This document shows positions 32,409 through 38,213 of a stretch of 44,918 nucleotides of DNA, in pieces. How positions within the stretch are numbered: the stretch's first letter is position 1; each line of letters starts with the position of its first letter. The notes beneath the pieces are model-generated. The model saw only the letters and a list, made by a program, of their open reading frames with translations. It made no database searches and was not told where the DNA came from. This stretch comes from a virus. The stretch lies in the IMG/VR virus record IMGVR_UViG_3300036760_001528, positions 1 to 44,918 of that record, one strand, 5' to 3'. The translations under genes and the position numbers were made by a program.

Positions 32409-32976
32409 CTGGTATCAGCCTCCCTGTAATTTCGGAAAGCATATTAAGGATTATATTGAGTTCTTTTCTTTTTTCGAGAAGTGCATTAATAAGTGCATTA
32501 ATAGTGCTTTCGTCTGATAATGAACCTGGTGGCAAAGATTGCTTCGTCGCAATGACGGATAAACGTTTGCCAATGTAAGCCTCTTTTTTGTCATTGCGAG
32601 CACTCAAAGAGTGCGTGGCAATCTCTTTCTTAGACTTCACTTTGCTTTTCTTTAATGGATATGGGGCTCCCCCGTTCTCCTCTTTCCAGTGTTTCCAACA
32701 AAGGCCATCCTTTATGGCATAGTTATTACAACCTTCTACCCTGCATTTTTTGTGTCCCTTATAATCTCTTCCTTCCACCATCTTTTCACCTCCATTGGTT
32801 TTCGTTGTCATACCCGAAGTTCTTAATCGGGGATCCATTTCCTTCTGGATTCCTGCCTCCGCAGGAATGACGGATTCGTTTTTGAATAATTCGTTTATCC
32901 TGGCATCCATTTTGCAAATCACACATATGCCGTCCCCTTCGTTTGTATCTCTGCCACATACACATTTAACGCTCAT
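32401..32976 (-). CDS. Zinc-finger proteins fused by repeat insertion
   Basis: A 191-residue frame that probably joins two genes. The first 30 residues carry a four-Cys finger (CVCGRDTNEGDGICVICK). Residues 36-56 come from a family A repeat. A strong internal start lies at 32781 (GGAGGTGAAAAG before ATG GTG), giving a 126-residue protein with KKCRVEGCNNYAIKDGLCWK, a C-x4-C-x8-C-x2-H finger. A family D element adds residues 117-147 (SLSARNDKKEA; VIATKQSLPPG). The C-terminal 35 residues are helical. Either the full frame or the internal start may be used. Confidence 0.6.
   Translation of the reverse strand: MSVKCVCGRDTNEGDGICVICKMDARINELFKNESVIPAEAGIQKEMDPRLRTSGMTTKTNGGEKMVEGRDYKGHKKCRVEGCNNYAIKDGLCWKHWKEENGGAPYPLKKSKVKSKKEIATHSLSARNDKKEAYIGKRLSVIATKQSLPPGSLSDESTINALINALLEKRKELNIILNMLSEITGRLIPDA
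32535..32626. repeat. Family D elements inside zinc-finger gene
   Basis: AGATTGCTTCGTCGCAATGAC at about 32536-32556 and GTCATTGCGAGCACTCAAAG ... GTGGCAATCTC at 32590-32626. They code for ARND and IATKQSLPPG peptides in frame. Confidence 0.8.
32807..32871. repeat. Family A repeat inside zinc-finger gene
   Basis: GTCATACCCGAAGTTCTTAA ... CTGGATTCCTGCCTCCGCAG with a GGAATGAC end. It codes for SVIPAEAGIQ and PRLRTSGMT on the gene strand and fuses the upstream four-Cys finger to the downstream gene. Confidence 0.85.
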
Positions 32977-33400
32977 CGAACTCCATCCTTCCCTGGTGAA
33001 AAATCTCCTCCAGGCTGACTTTTGAAAGTTTCGCAGCTCTCACTAAAATCATAATCCCCCTATGCCGTAATGACCGTGTGGCCTCAAAGATTTCATTTAC
33101 CGTAACAGGCACAAAATATCCTTTTGAATTGCTCACTATAAGATAGCCGTGATGGTTGATGAGATGGGCGATTGTCTGCCGCACACGGTCGTAATCGATT
33201 TTTGTCACCTCGGTAATCACCGGCCCGAGAATAGGATCGTCCTTGCCCCTGTGCAATTTAATCGCCTCCCAGATAAACTCTTCTTCAAAGGTCAAATTGT
33301 CATTCCTGCGAAGGCAGGAATCCAGATCTTCCTGGATTCCCCGATCAAGTCGGGGAATGACAGACTTTTTGTCAAAATCAAATTGACTCTGCTCGGTCAC
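32966..33400 (-). CDS. Winged-helix-like protein with repeat insertion
   Basis: A 144-residue protein. Residues 14-34 (SVIPRLDRGIQEDLDSCLRR) come from a family A repeat inserted near the N-terminus. After it, the protein resembles a small winged helix: WEAIKLHRGKDDPILGPVIT, then IDYDRVRQTIAHLINHHGYL and a wing-like IVSNSKGYFVPVTV. This pattern occurs in phage regulatory proteins of Mu-like and related phages. The start keeps only 13 native residues before the insertion. It overlaps the next gene by 11 bases. Confidence 0.55.
   Translation of the reverse strand: MTEQSQFDFDKKSVIPRLDRGIQEDLDSCLRRNDNLTFEEEFIWEAIKLHRGKDDPILGPVITEVTKIDYDRVRQTIAHLINHHGYLIVSNSKGYFVPVTVNEIFEATRSLRHRGIMILVRAAKLSKVSLEEIFHQGRMEFDER
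33299..33361. repeat. Family A repeat inside winged-helix gene
   Basis: GTCATTCCTGCGAAGGCAGG ... CTGGATTCCCCGATCAAGTC with a GGGGAATGAC end, in frame near the gene start. Confidence 0.85.
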
Positions 33401-33432
33401 ATCTGCCTCCTCAGTGATCGCTTAACGATCAG

Positions 33433-33453
33433 ATACCCCACAGCGTGGGGTAT
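33433..33453. terminator. GC-rich hairpin, possible weak terminator
   Basis: A 9-bp perfect stem ATACCCCAC-AGC-GTGGGGTAT after the stop of the 33471 gene. It lacks a uridine run, so it may pause transcription or protect RNA rather than end it. Confidence 0.35.
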
Positions 33454-33470
33454 TTCGGCCTTTATCCTTT

Positions 33471-33791
33471 CTACGGTGCTGCCGGAGTGCTGGCAACTAC
33501 TGCTGCTGCCCACTCATCAGCCTTCATGCTAAGCTCATCGGCTATGGCTTGAATCGCTACTGGATCGGTTTTGGCTGCTTCAAGAGCAGCTGCTATGCCG
33601 ATCATGGTTTCCTTCATAGAATCTCCAACTGTCTCGATCTTTATTACCTTTTCTTTTAAAATCTTTAAATCCGCCATCTCTATCACCTCCTTTCTTCTGA
33701 TGTCTTGCAATATCCGCAGAATCTCATCTATCCTCTGATTCAGCTTTCCATCAGCGTGATAGATGTGATGGGTATTAATTTGAATCAGCAT
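33471..33791 (-). CDS. Small acidic protein with two possible starts
   Basis: A 106-residue frame. The first start (33791) follows GGAGGAATTATAA and gives MLIQINTHHIYHADGKLNQR. A second start at 33677 follows GGAGGTGATAGAG and gives a 68-residue protein beginning MADLKILKEKVIKIETVGDS. Both are well placed, so the longer form may be a fusion of a short upstream gene to the second. The common part is helical and Ala-rich, ending VVASTPAAP. No family is recognised. Confidence 0.5.
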   Translation of the reverse strand: MLIQINTHHIYHADGKLNQRIDEILRILQDIRRKEVIEMADLKILKEKVIKIETVGDSMKETMIGIAAALEAAKTDPVAIQAIADELSMKADEWAAAVVASTPAAP

Positions 33792-33805
33792 TTATAATTC
33801 CTCCT

Positions 33806-33890
33806 TTCCTTCTGCTTACTGCTTTCTGCTTTCTGCCTACTTTCTTCACACCACCTCCTCCCTGGATTCCTGCCTCCGTAGGAATGACAG
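33806..33890. repeat. Family E tract and family A hairpin
   Basis: CTTCTGCTTACTGCTTTCTG units at 33806-33841 are followed by CCTGGATTCCTGCCTCCGTAGGAATGAC at 33862-33890. The latter lies inside a decayed gene. Confidence 0.75.
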
Positions 33891-34050
33891 ACATTTAAGT
33901 ACTATCTCTTCTGCCACTTCTTCATATGTGAGATATGCGAGCTGGGGGAGATGGTCCGCCTCCCTGAGAATTAGAACGATCTCCTGATATTAGTGCTTGT
34001 TTTTGCTGCCCCCTGCCTTCTGCTTTCTGCCTTCTGCTTTCTGCCTTCAT
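33846..34050 (-). pseudogene. Frameshifted paralogue of the 34513-34776 gene
   Basis: A good ribosome-binding site and ATG (34050; GGAGGTGGC before it) lead into a family E tract coding for AESRRQKAEG, then QQKQALI. After a frame change the text reads YQEIVLILREADHLPQLAYL and TYEEVAEEIVLK, closely like IEKIVLILREADHVPQIDYQ of the intact gene at 34513-34776. The Cys-rich N-terminal half is missing and appears replaced by the repeat. The frame ends in a family A hairpin. Confidence 0.7.
34012..34050. repeat. Family E tract at pseudogene start
   Basis: CTGCCTTCTGCTTTCTGCC units, read on the gene strand as repeated GGCAGAAAGCAGAA. They include the codons just after the ATG of the decayed paralogue. 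Confidence 0.75.
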
Positions 34051-34061
34051 GCCACCTCCTT

Positions 34062-34232
34062 TCATCTGCAAAGCATTACTTTCTTGCCACATGCGAGACA
34101 TTTTGCCATCATCCTTTGCGAGAGCTGGAATCTATTATCAACTGTCTGATTATCACACCAGGGACAGCGAAAATAGACCTTCAAGGGTTCTATTTTCATA
34201 ACTTTAGTTTCTTTGTAAGTTTTAGGGTTCAC
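34062..34232 (-). CDS. Small zinc-ribbon protein (56 aa)
   Basis: The start is taken as GTG at 34232 because GGAGG lies just before it and the GTGA overlaps the upstream stop. The protein is 56 residues with CPWC and CLAC pairs (VYFRCPWCDNQTVDNRF; MMAKCLACGKKVM), a four-Cys zinc ribbon. A longer frame to 34289 would copy the repeated C-terminal sequence of the upstream gene in another frame and is less likely. The gene is in a run of small early/middle genes. The role is unknown. Confidence 0.6.
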   Translation of the reverse strand: MNPKTYKETKVMKIEPLKVYFRCPWCDNQTVDNRFQLSQRMMAKCLACGKKVMLCR

Positions 34233-34516
34233 GCCGCCTCCTTCGCTCTTTTTCGGGCTGCCCGATGTGCCAGGGTTTCTCTCTCGCAAAAATCTGCGAT
34301 ATCACGGAGGCATTTTTCTTCAAAGATAGTATTAGAACGTGGGGAGAAGGAATATTTACGCCATGCTCCGTACCATTTAATTACTCCCAAGATCGCACCT
34401 TGACCTTTGCTCATAACTTCCCATATCTTTGTTTTCCCAGTATCTAAAAGGAAATAAAAGCTGATCCACTTGGCCTTATCCTTAGCCTCAGCCTTATCCT
34501 TAACCTGTCCTCTCAT
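34229..34516 (-). CDS. Hypothetical middle-gene protein
   Basis: A 95-residue protein with a short lysine/alanine-rich start, then aromatic residues (AKWISFYFLLDTGKTKIWEV; GVIKWYGAWRKYSFSPRSNT) and a Cys pair separated by nine residues (EKCLRDIADFCERET). The KWYGxWRKYxFxP block recurs in phage proteins, but I cannot name the family. It overlaps both neighbours (ATGA and GTGA), so it is translationally coupled, and ends in KEAA, part of a shared coupling motif. Confidence 0.5.
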   Translation of the reverse strand: MRGQVKDKAEAKDKAKWISFYFLLDTGKTKIWEVMSKGQGAILGVIKWYGAWRKYSFSPRSNTIFEEKCLRDIADFCERETLAHRAARKRAKEAA

Positions 34517-34776
34517 GCCGCCTCCTCTATCGCTTGCAGAATTTCTAATGCGATTGTCTGATAATCGATCTGAGGCACATGATCAGCTTCACGGAGAATG
34601 AGAACGATTTTTTCTATCAGTTCTTGTTTTTGATGTATGAAATGTCCGCAGTGAGGAGAGACATCGGGGTAATGTGGCTTCCTGAATTTTGTCTCTCCTA
34701 CTCCGCCAAGCTTCACAAGCTCCCTCATATATACGCACACCTCAACATGTGCGCAGTCTCTGCATGAATCTTTCAT
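34513..34776 (-). CDS. Cys-rich protein with paralogous fragment
   Basis: An 87-residue protein. The N-terminal half has a CRDCAHVEVC pattern followed by a later HCGHFIH, suggesting a zinc-binding domain. The C-terminal half is helical (IEKIVLILREADHVPQIDYQ; LEILQAIEEAA) and is the part copied in the decayed gene at 33846-34050. It lies directly downstream of Gam and overlaps the next gene through ATGA. The function is unknown. Confidence 0.55.
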   Translation of the reverse strand: MKDSCRDCAHVEVCVYMRELVKLGGVGETKFRKPHYPDVSPHCGHFIHQKQELIEKIVLILREADHVPQIDYQTIALEILQAIEEAA

Positions 34777-35300
34777 GCCGCCTCCCTTGCCTCTTCTTCT
34801 TTCTCTTTGAGTAGTGCCTTTACTAACTTGTCAACATCCGTATCGGTCGGCCTGATGATTACCTCATCTCCGGCGTCCGTGATCTCAACGCCCAACTTTT
34901 TCAGGTCCTGAGCAGGCAATTTTCCAAGGGCATCCTTGAGAGGTTTCTCCTCTGTCTTTATGAGGATATCTTCCATCTCTGGGAAATGTTTCCGGATGAG
35001 TTTGATGACGATATCATCATCCGCCCAGGATATCGATCCTTTCTGTTTTTGGAACCCAATTCTGATGCCATATAAAATCTTTGATTTCGGTTTCTCGAAC
35101 AAATGAGGACTGTCCTCAATCGCATTATGAAGCTGTGATTCATATGTCTTCGCTATTGCAACGAGGCGCTTAATTCCGGCGATGTGTTTCTTCTCTATCA
35201 CGGCCAATTCCTCTCTCATATCCTGTACCTTGGATGAGAGTTGCGACCTCGAATAGGCATAGGCTTTTGTCAATGTTTCAATCTCTGCTAATGTTGCCAT
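34773..35300 (-). CDS. gam: Gam-like host-nuclease inhibitor
   Basis: A 175-residue protein of the Mu Gam family. The pattern is a long helix (EIETLTKAYAYSRSQLSSKV), then KKHIAGIKRLVAIAKTYESQ, the conserved ILYGIRIGFQKQKGSISWAD beta-hairpin around 75-95, and HFPEMEDILIKTEEKPLKDA near 105-125. Mu Gam binds DNA ends like Ku and protects them from RecBCD. Length is normal. The start follows AGGAGGAGAG. Its last codons overlap the next gene (AAGCATGA region). Confidence 0.85.
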   Translation of the reverse strand: MATLAEIETLTKAYAYSRSQLSSKVQDMREELAVIEKKHIAGIKRLVAIAKTYESQLHNAIEDSPHLFEKPKSKILYGIRIGFQKQKGSISWADDDIVIKLIRKHFPEMEDILIKTEEKPLKDALGKLPAQDLKKLGVEITDAGDEVIIRPTDTDVDKLVKALLKEKEEEAREAA

Positions 35301-35313
35301 CTCTCCTCCTTAC

Positions 35314-35444
35314 GTCATTCCTGCGCCCTTTTTGTCATTCCTGCGGGGCCTGTCCCTGCAGGTAGTAAGCAGGGAGCAGGAATCCATAAGATTGGATGCC
35401 AGACTAAAGACTTCTGGCATGACGAAAAATCAAGTGCGGAATGA
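35314..35444. repeat. Family A repeats inside small membrane gene
   Basis: Two GTCATTCCTGCG halves at 35314 and 35334, an inner CCTGTCCCTGCAGGTAGTAA region, an ATGCCAGACTA...TCTGGCATGAC palindrome and an AAGTGCGGAATGAC end. They code for the C-terminal half of the membrane protein at 35315-35581. Confidence 0.85.
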
Positions 35445-35581
35445 CGAATTAAAGTTACATTGTATTTATCCAGCTCCTGTCTTCCTTCATACTTTCCCCA
35501 TGCCCTGCCGACCTGGAGAAGTAGGTACCCGACTGTGATTATGATTAGCACTTTTATAATCCTATCTGATATACTTTTCAT
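35315..35581 (-). CDS. Small membrane protein, repeat-derived C-terminus
   Basis: An 88-residue frame. Residues about 8-27 form one membrane span (IIKVLIIITVGYLLLQVG) followed by WGKYEGRQELDKY. From about residue 46 the text is repeat-coded (IRHSALDFSS; LVWHPILWIPAPC). The native protein was probably shorter. It lies between Gam and a zinc-ribbon gene, where Mu-like phages have varied accessory genes. No function is recognised. Confidence 0.5.
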   Translation of the reverse strand: MKSISDRIIKVLIIITVGYLLLQVGRAWGKYEGRQELDKYNVTLIRHSALDFSSCQKSLVWHPILWIPAPCLLPAGTGPAGMTKRAQE

Positions 35582-35593
35582 GTTACTTTCCTT

Positions 35594-35866
35594 TCAGGGC
35601 AGCCTCTGCGCCAGCAGGACTGCCCTCTCTTTCTCCTTGTCATACTCCGACTTGATCGGAGTATCCAGGGTTTCTGGATTCCCGTTTTCACGGGAATGAC
35701 GGATAGAAGTTTCCATCGGCGGCAGCCACCTGCAGAGGATCGTCACTGCCTGGCTTCCGCAGGATGGGCAATCCCATAAACAAACTCTCTGGTCCATAAA
35801 CTCAACGACTTCCGGCTTATAGACCTCATCACAGTCAAGACAGATAAAAATATCCTTCAGCTTCAT
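35594..35866 (-). CDS. Zinc-ribbon protein with repeat-derived tail
   Basis: A 90-residue protein. The N-terminal 50 residues carry CLDC near 9-12 and CPSC near 33-36 (IFICLDCDEVYKP; VCLWDCPSCGSQAVTILCRW), a four-Cys ribbon. Residues 56-76 come from a family A repeat (IRHSRENGNPETLDTPIKSE), and the frame continues to QRLP. Insertion seems to have replaced the original C-terminus. The role is unknown. Confidence 0.55.
   Translation of the reverse strand: MKLKDIFICLDCDEVYKPEVVEFMDQRVCLWDCPSCGSQAVTILCRWLPPMETSIRHSRENGNPETLDTPIKSEYDKEKERAVLLAQRLP
35639..35700. repeat. Family A repeat inside zinc-ribbon gene
   Basis: GTCATACTCCGACTTGATCG ... TATCCAGGGTTTCTGGATTC and ends CACGGGAATGAC; coded as RHSRENGNPETLD in frame. 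Confidence 0.85.
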
Positions 35867-35883
35867 ATCTCACCTCCAGTTTT

Positions 35884-35982
35884 GTCACTCCCGCTCTTGT
35901 CCTCGCTTTGTCGAGGATCGGTCGGGAGTCCTTCCGACTTGTTCGGAATCGTGAAGAATGATTCCGGCCGAGCCGGAATGAC
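35884..35982. repeat. Family A repeats, compound
   Basis: GTCACTCCCGCTCTTGTCCT with CCTCGCTTTGTCGAGG core, then CTTCCGACTTGTTCGGAATC and a GGCCGAGCCGGAATGAC end. It fills the spacer between the zinc-ribbon gene and the Cys-rich gene. Confidence 0.85.
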
Positions 35983-35991
35983 GAAAAAAAA

Positions 35992-36312
35992 TCACGCCGC
36001 ACCTCCTTTAAAATGATCACACGGTCTGCATGTTTCAGGCATTCGTGTCTGTCTGACGAGGCAGACGTTTGTATCAATATTATTTCCTGAATGTCCGCAC
36101 CAGAAATGCCCGCCGCCGTTGCCCTTGGAAGGTAATTTTCGCTCGCCAGAGGCGGACTGCTTACTGCCTTCTGCTGTCTGTTGACTGCTTACTGCTTTCT
36201 GCCTACTGCTTTCTGCTGTCTGTTGACTGCTTACTGCTTTCTGCCTACTGCCTTCTGATTCTTCCTTCCACTCCCTTGTCTTCTTATGTCCCCACGGGCG
36301 ATTCTTGCTCAT
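35992..36312 (-). CDS. Cys/His protein interrupted by family E tract
   Basis: A 106-residue protein. Residues 1-18 are basic; about 19-53 come from a family E tandem tract ([13 protein letters not shown] repeated). The C-terminal 50 residues have [19 protein letters not shown] followed by ETCRPCDHF, a Cys/His-rich possible zinc site. The insertion sits between native N- and C-terminal parts. It overlaps the 78-residue gene upstream and ends in GGAA, using the shared coupling motif. Function unknown. Confidence 0.55.
   Translation of the reverse strand: MSKNRPWGHKKTREWKEESEGSRQKAVSSQQTAESSRQKAVSSQQTAEGSKQSASGERKLPSKGNGGGHFWCGHSGNNIDTNVCLVRQTRMPETCRPCDHFKGGAA
36153..36258. repeat. Family E tract inside Cys-rich gene
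   Basis: Tandem CTGCTTACTGC/CTTTCTGCC/TGCTGTCTGTTGA units. The largest period, about 42 bases, is present twice and codes for [14 protein letters not shown]-like repeats. Confidence 0.8.
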
Positions 36313-36520
36313 GGTTCACCTCCTTTTCGCGTTCAAGGATTTTTTTTCTGACATCATCGAGCCTGCCCGCCAAATTCTCTAACATCACATCCTCAAGTTG
36401 CACAAATGAAGAGTTGATGGATTTTGTTTCATTCCACTTATTGATATCGGGATCATAAGTGGAAATAGTCCCATCTTCATAAACGCATAACAAAAAAATA
36501 ATTCCCTGATCTTCTGCCAT
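36284..36520 (-). CDS. Hypothetical acidic protein
   Basis: A 78-residue protein beginning MAEDQGIIFLLCVYEDGTIS, which looks like a short beta-hairpin domain, followed by DPDINKWNETKSINSS and a helical C-terminus (LENLAGRLDDVRKKILEREK). It is directly downstream of the MuB-like gene and overlaps the Cys-rich gene. Such short proteins are common beside transposition genes. No family is assigned. Confidence 0.5.
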   Translation of the reverse strand: MAEDQGIIFLLCVYEDGTISTYDPDINKWNETKSINSSFVQLEDVMLENLAGRLDDVRKKILEREKEVNHEQESPVGT

Positions 36521-36522
36521 CT

Positions 36523-38082
36523 TTATATCGCCTCCTTTAATTCCCCTCTCGAGAGGGGTGCAGGGGTGTGTTTCTTCCCCATCGGTATAAAGTTTTTAAT
36601 CGCCGCATTGAGCGATTCCCGCACCTTGGTTTCCTTTTCACTGCTCAGAGTATGAGGACGATTATTTATGACCAGTGATAATGTGCTTTTGTCCTCGCCG
36701 GTGGCTTCGACCAGTGCAGACAACTTGATATCGTATTTCTCCATGAGCTGCTTGATCCCGCCGCCGTAGATAGAGAATAGATCGAACACCGTGACCTTCT
36801 TAGAGCCATTCTGCAGTGCATTACCCATCAGGACAATCAATGCCTCCTGAAGCTCAAGAAAGTTCTTAGCCATCGGCAACTCTGAGATTGCCTTTACTGC
36901 CTCTTCCTCAAAATTATCCCCGACTGTTTCTCCTAAATAACGAATGACCTCTAAAGGCGCCAACCCTTTGAGTTTGTAGGTATCCGACCTGATGCCGAGG
37001 CGGATCTCCTCAAGGTTGCCTGTCTTTAGCTTGTCATACTGCCCGATGAGGATAATCGAGAAGAGGTTCTGCTTGCCCCTCCATTCATATTCCCTGATCC
37101 TTTTCAAAGCCCTCAGTGTGGTGGTATGCAGGCAGTGGGATTCCTCAATAATCAATATTACGGGTTTTTCATTGCCTGCCTCCCCTACGATTCTTCTGAC
37201 CTGATCGGCGCGGTCGTTGCGGTCCCGAGCAATAGGTTCTGCAGGACGCAATTTGCGGATCATCCTTCGCTCGATATCATGTATCCCGATCTTCTCCTTA
37301 TCAGCCGATGTGAGCTTCACGATATGGGCATTAACATTCTCCGAAGCGATCTCGATTGCTGTAGTCTTCCCAGCGCCCCAGGGAGCCACCACCGAGAACA
37401 TGGCGTTGGATTCCACAGCCATGGCAAAAATGCGTTTGAGGATATCCCCATCGCCGGTTCTGATGCGCACCTGCTCAAAGGGGTTCTTCCTATAGCCGTA
37501 AGCGGCCAGCGTTACATATCCGTTCTCCACAATCCTTTTCCTCCTTTCTTGTTGTCGTATGATTGTTTTTAGATCATTGCTTAACCTTTTCCATAAAGAA
37601 ATGTTTATGATTTTGTCATGCCAGAGATCCTTAGTCTGGCATCCAGTCTCTGGATTCCTGCCTGCGCAGGAATGACAACTTGATGTGCTCGCCATTCGTC
37701 GTGAATGATAGACCCGCTCACCATGGTCCGCAGGATATCTGTGAAAAGTCATGTCTTTGCTCGGCTTCCAGATATCCTTTAAAGTGAGGCCCCTGAGCCG
37801 AAGCCAGACTAAGGGGACTGTCCCAGAATTACGGGCCGAAGGCCGTAGATTCGGGACTGTCCCCAGCATTGCCAGTGCCACAATATATTTTTCTATTCTC
37901 TGGATAACATCCGCCTTATACACCGGCCTATACCCCCGGTTGAGGATCAGCCGCAGGGTTTCTTTATTCAGCCCGACTTGTTCTGCAACCTCGGCCTGCC
38001 CAATCCCGCATTCCGCCAACAAATCCCTTGCTATAACCGGCTTATACGGCTGCTGATAGACTTTCTTGAAACTTTTTCCCAC
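36523..38082 (-). CDS. MuB-like AAA ATPase, transposition target protein
   Basis: A 519-residue protein. Residues about 18-60 form a HTH (ARDLLAECGIGQAEVAEQVG) as in Mu B. The AAA domain begins near 195 with Walker A APWGAGKTT at 233-241 and Walker B PVILIIEES at 307-315. MuB delivers target DNA to the transposase. Residues 73-90 come from a GGGGACTGTCCC element and 136-156 from a family A repeat, both in the linker between HTH and ATPase. The C-terminus (KKHTPAPLSRGE) comes from a family B palindrome. It starts at GTG after GGAGGTGATGGA. Confidence 0.8.
   Translation of the reverse strand: MGKSFKKVYQQPYKPVIARDLLAECGIGQAEVAEQVGLNKETLRLILNRGYRPVYKADVIQRIEKYIVALAMLGTVPNLRPSARNSGTVPLVWLRLRGLTLKDIWKPSKDMTFHRYPADHGERVYHSRRMASTSSCHSCAGRNPETGCQTKDLWHDKIINISLWKRLSNDLKTIIRQQERRKRIVENGYVTLAAYGYRKNPFEQVRIRTGDGDILKRIFAMAVESNAMFSVVAPWGAGKTTAIEIASENVNAHIVKLTSADKEKIGIHDIERRMIRKLRPAEPIARDRNDRADQVRRIVGEAGNEKPVILIIEESHCLHTTTLRALKRIREYEWRGKQNLFSIILIGQYDKLKTGNLEEIRLGIRSDTYKLKGLAPLEVIRYLGETVGDNFEEEAVKAISELPMAKNFLELQEALIVLMGNALQNGSKKVTVFDLFSIYGGGIKQLMEKYDIKLSALVEATGEDKSTLSLVINNRPHTLSSEKETKVRESLNAAIKNFIPMGKKHTPAPLSRGELKEAI
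36537..36571. repeat. Family B palindrome at ATPase C-terminus
   Basis: CCCCTCTCGAGAGGGG followed by TGCAGGGGTGTG, coding for HTPAPLSRGE in frame. Confidence 0.8.
37615..37676. repeat. Family A repeat inside MuB-like gene
   Basis: GTCATGCCAGAGATCCTTAG ... CTGGATTCCTGCCTGCGCAG and ends GGAATGAC. It codes for CHSCAGRNPETGCQTKDLWH in the linker. Confidence 0.85.
37813..37864. repeat. Family F element inside MuB-like gene
   Basis: GGGGACTGTCCCAGAATT, an inner ACGGGCCGAAGGCCGT hairpin and GATTCGGGACTGTCCCC. It codes for LGTVPNLRPSARNSGTVP in the linker, directly after the HTH. Confidence 0.75.
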
Positions 38083-38110
38083 TCCATCACCTCCAAACTT
38101 TTATTTCGTC

Positions 38111-38213
38111 GTCATTCCTGCGAAGGCAGGAATCCAGAAAAAGACAACCTGGATTCCGCATCAAGTGCGGAATGACAAATAATTACGCTTCACGCCTCAC
38201 GTTTCACGGTCTT
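38111..38213. repeat. Family A repeat and family C tract
   Basis: GTCATTCCTGCGAAGGCAGG ... CATCAAGTGCGGAATGAC at 38111-38176, followed by CACGCCTCACGTTTCACGG at about 38188-38208. They fill the gap between the transposase and MuB-like genes. Confidence 0.85.

Noticed and set aside
35835-36077. An 80-codon - strand frame between the zinc-ribbon and Cys-rich genes.
   Set aside because: Its central sequence is family A repeat peptide (RFRTSRKDSR), and it overlaps both better-supported genes.
11796-38208. The repeated hairpins as a CRISPR array.
   Set aside because: Units are scattered, have variable spacing and variable inner sequence, and no cas genes are visible. They are palindromic elements.
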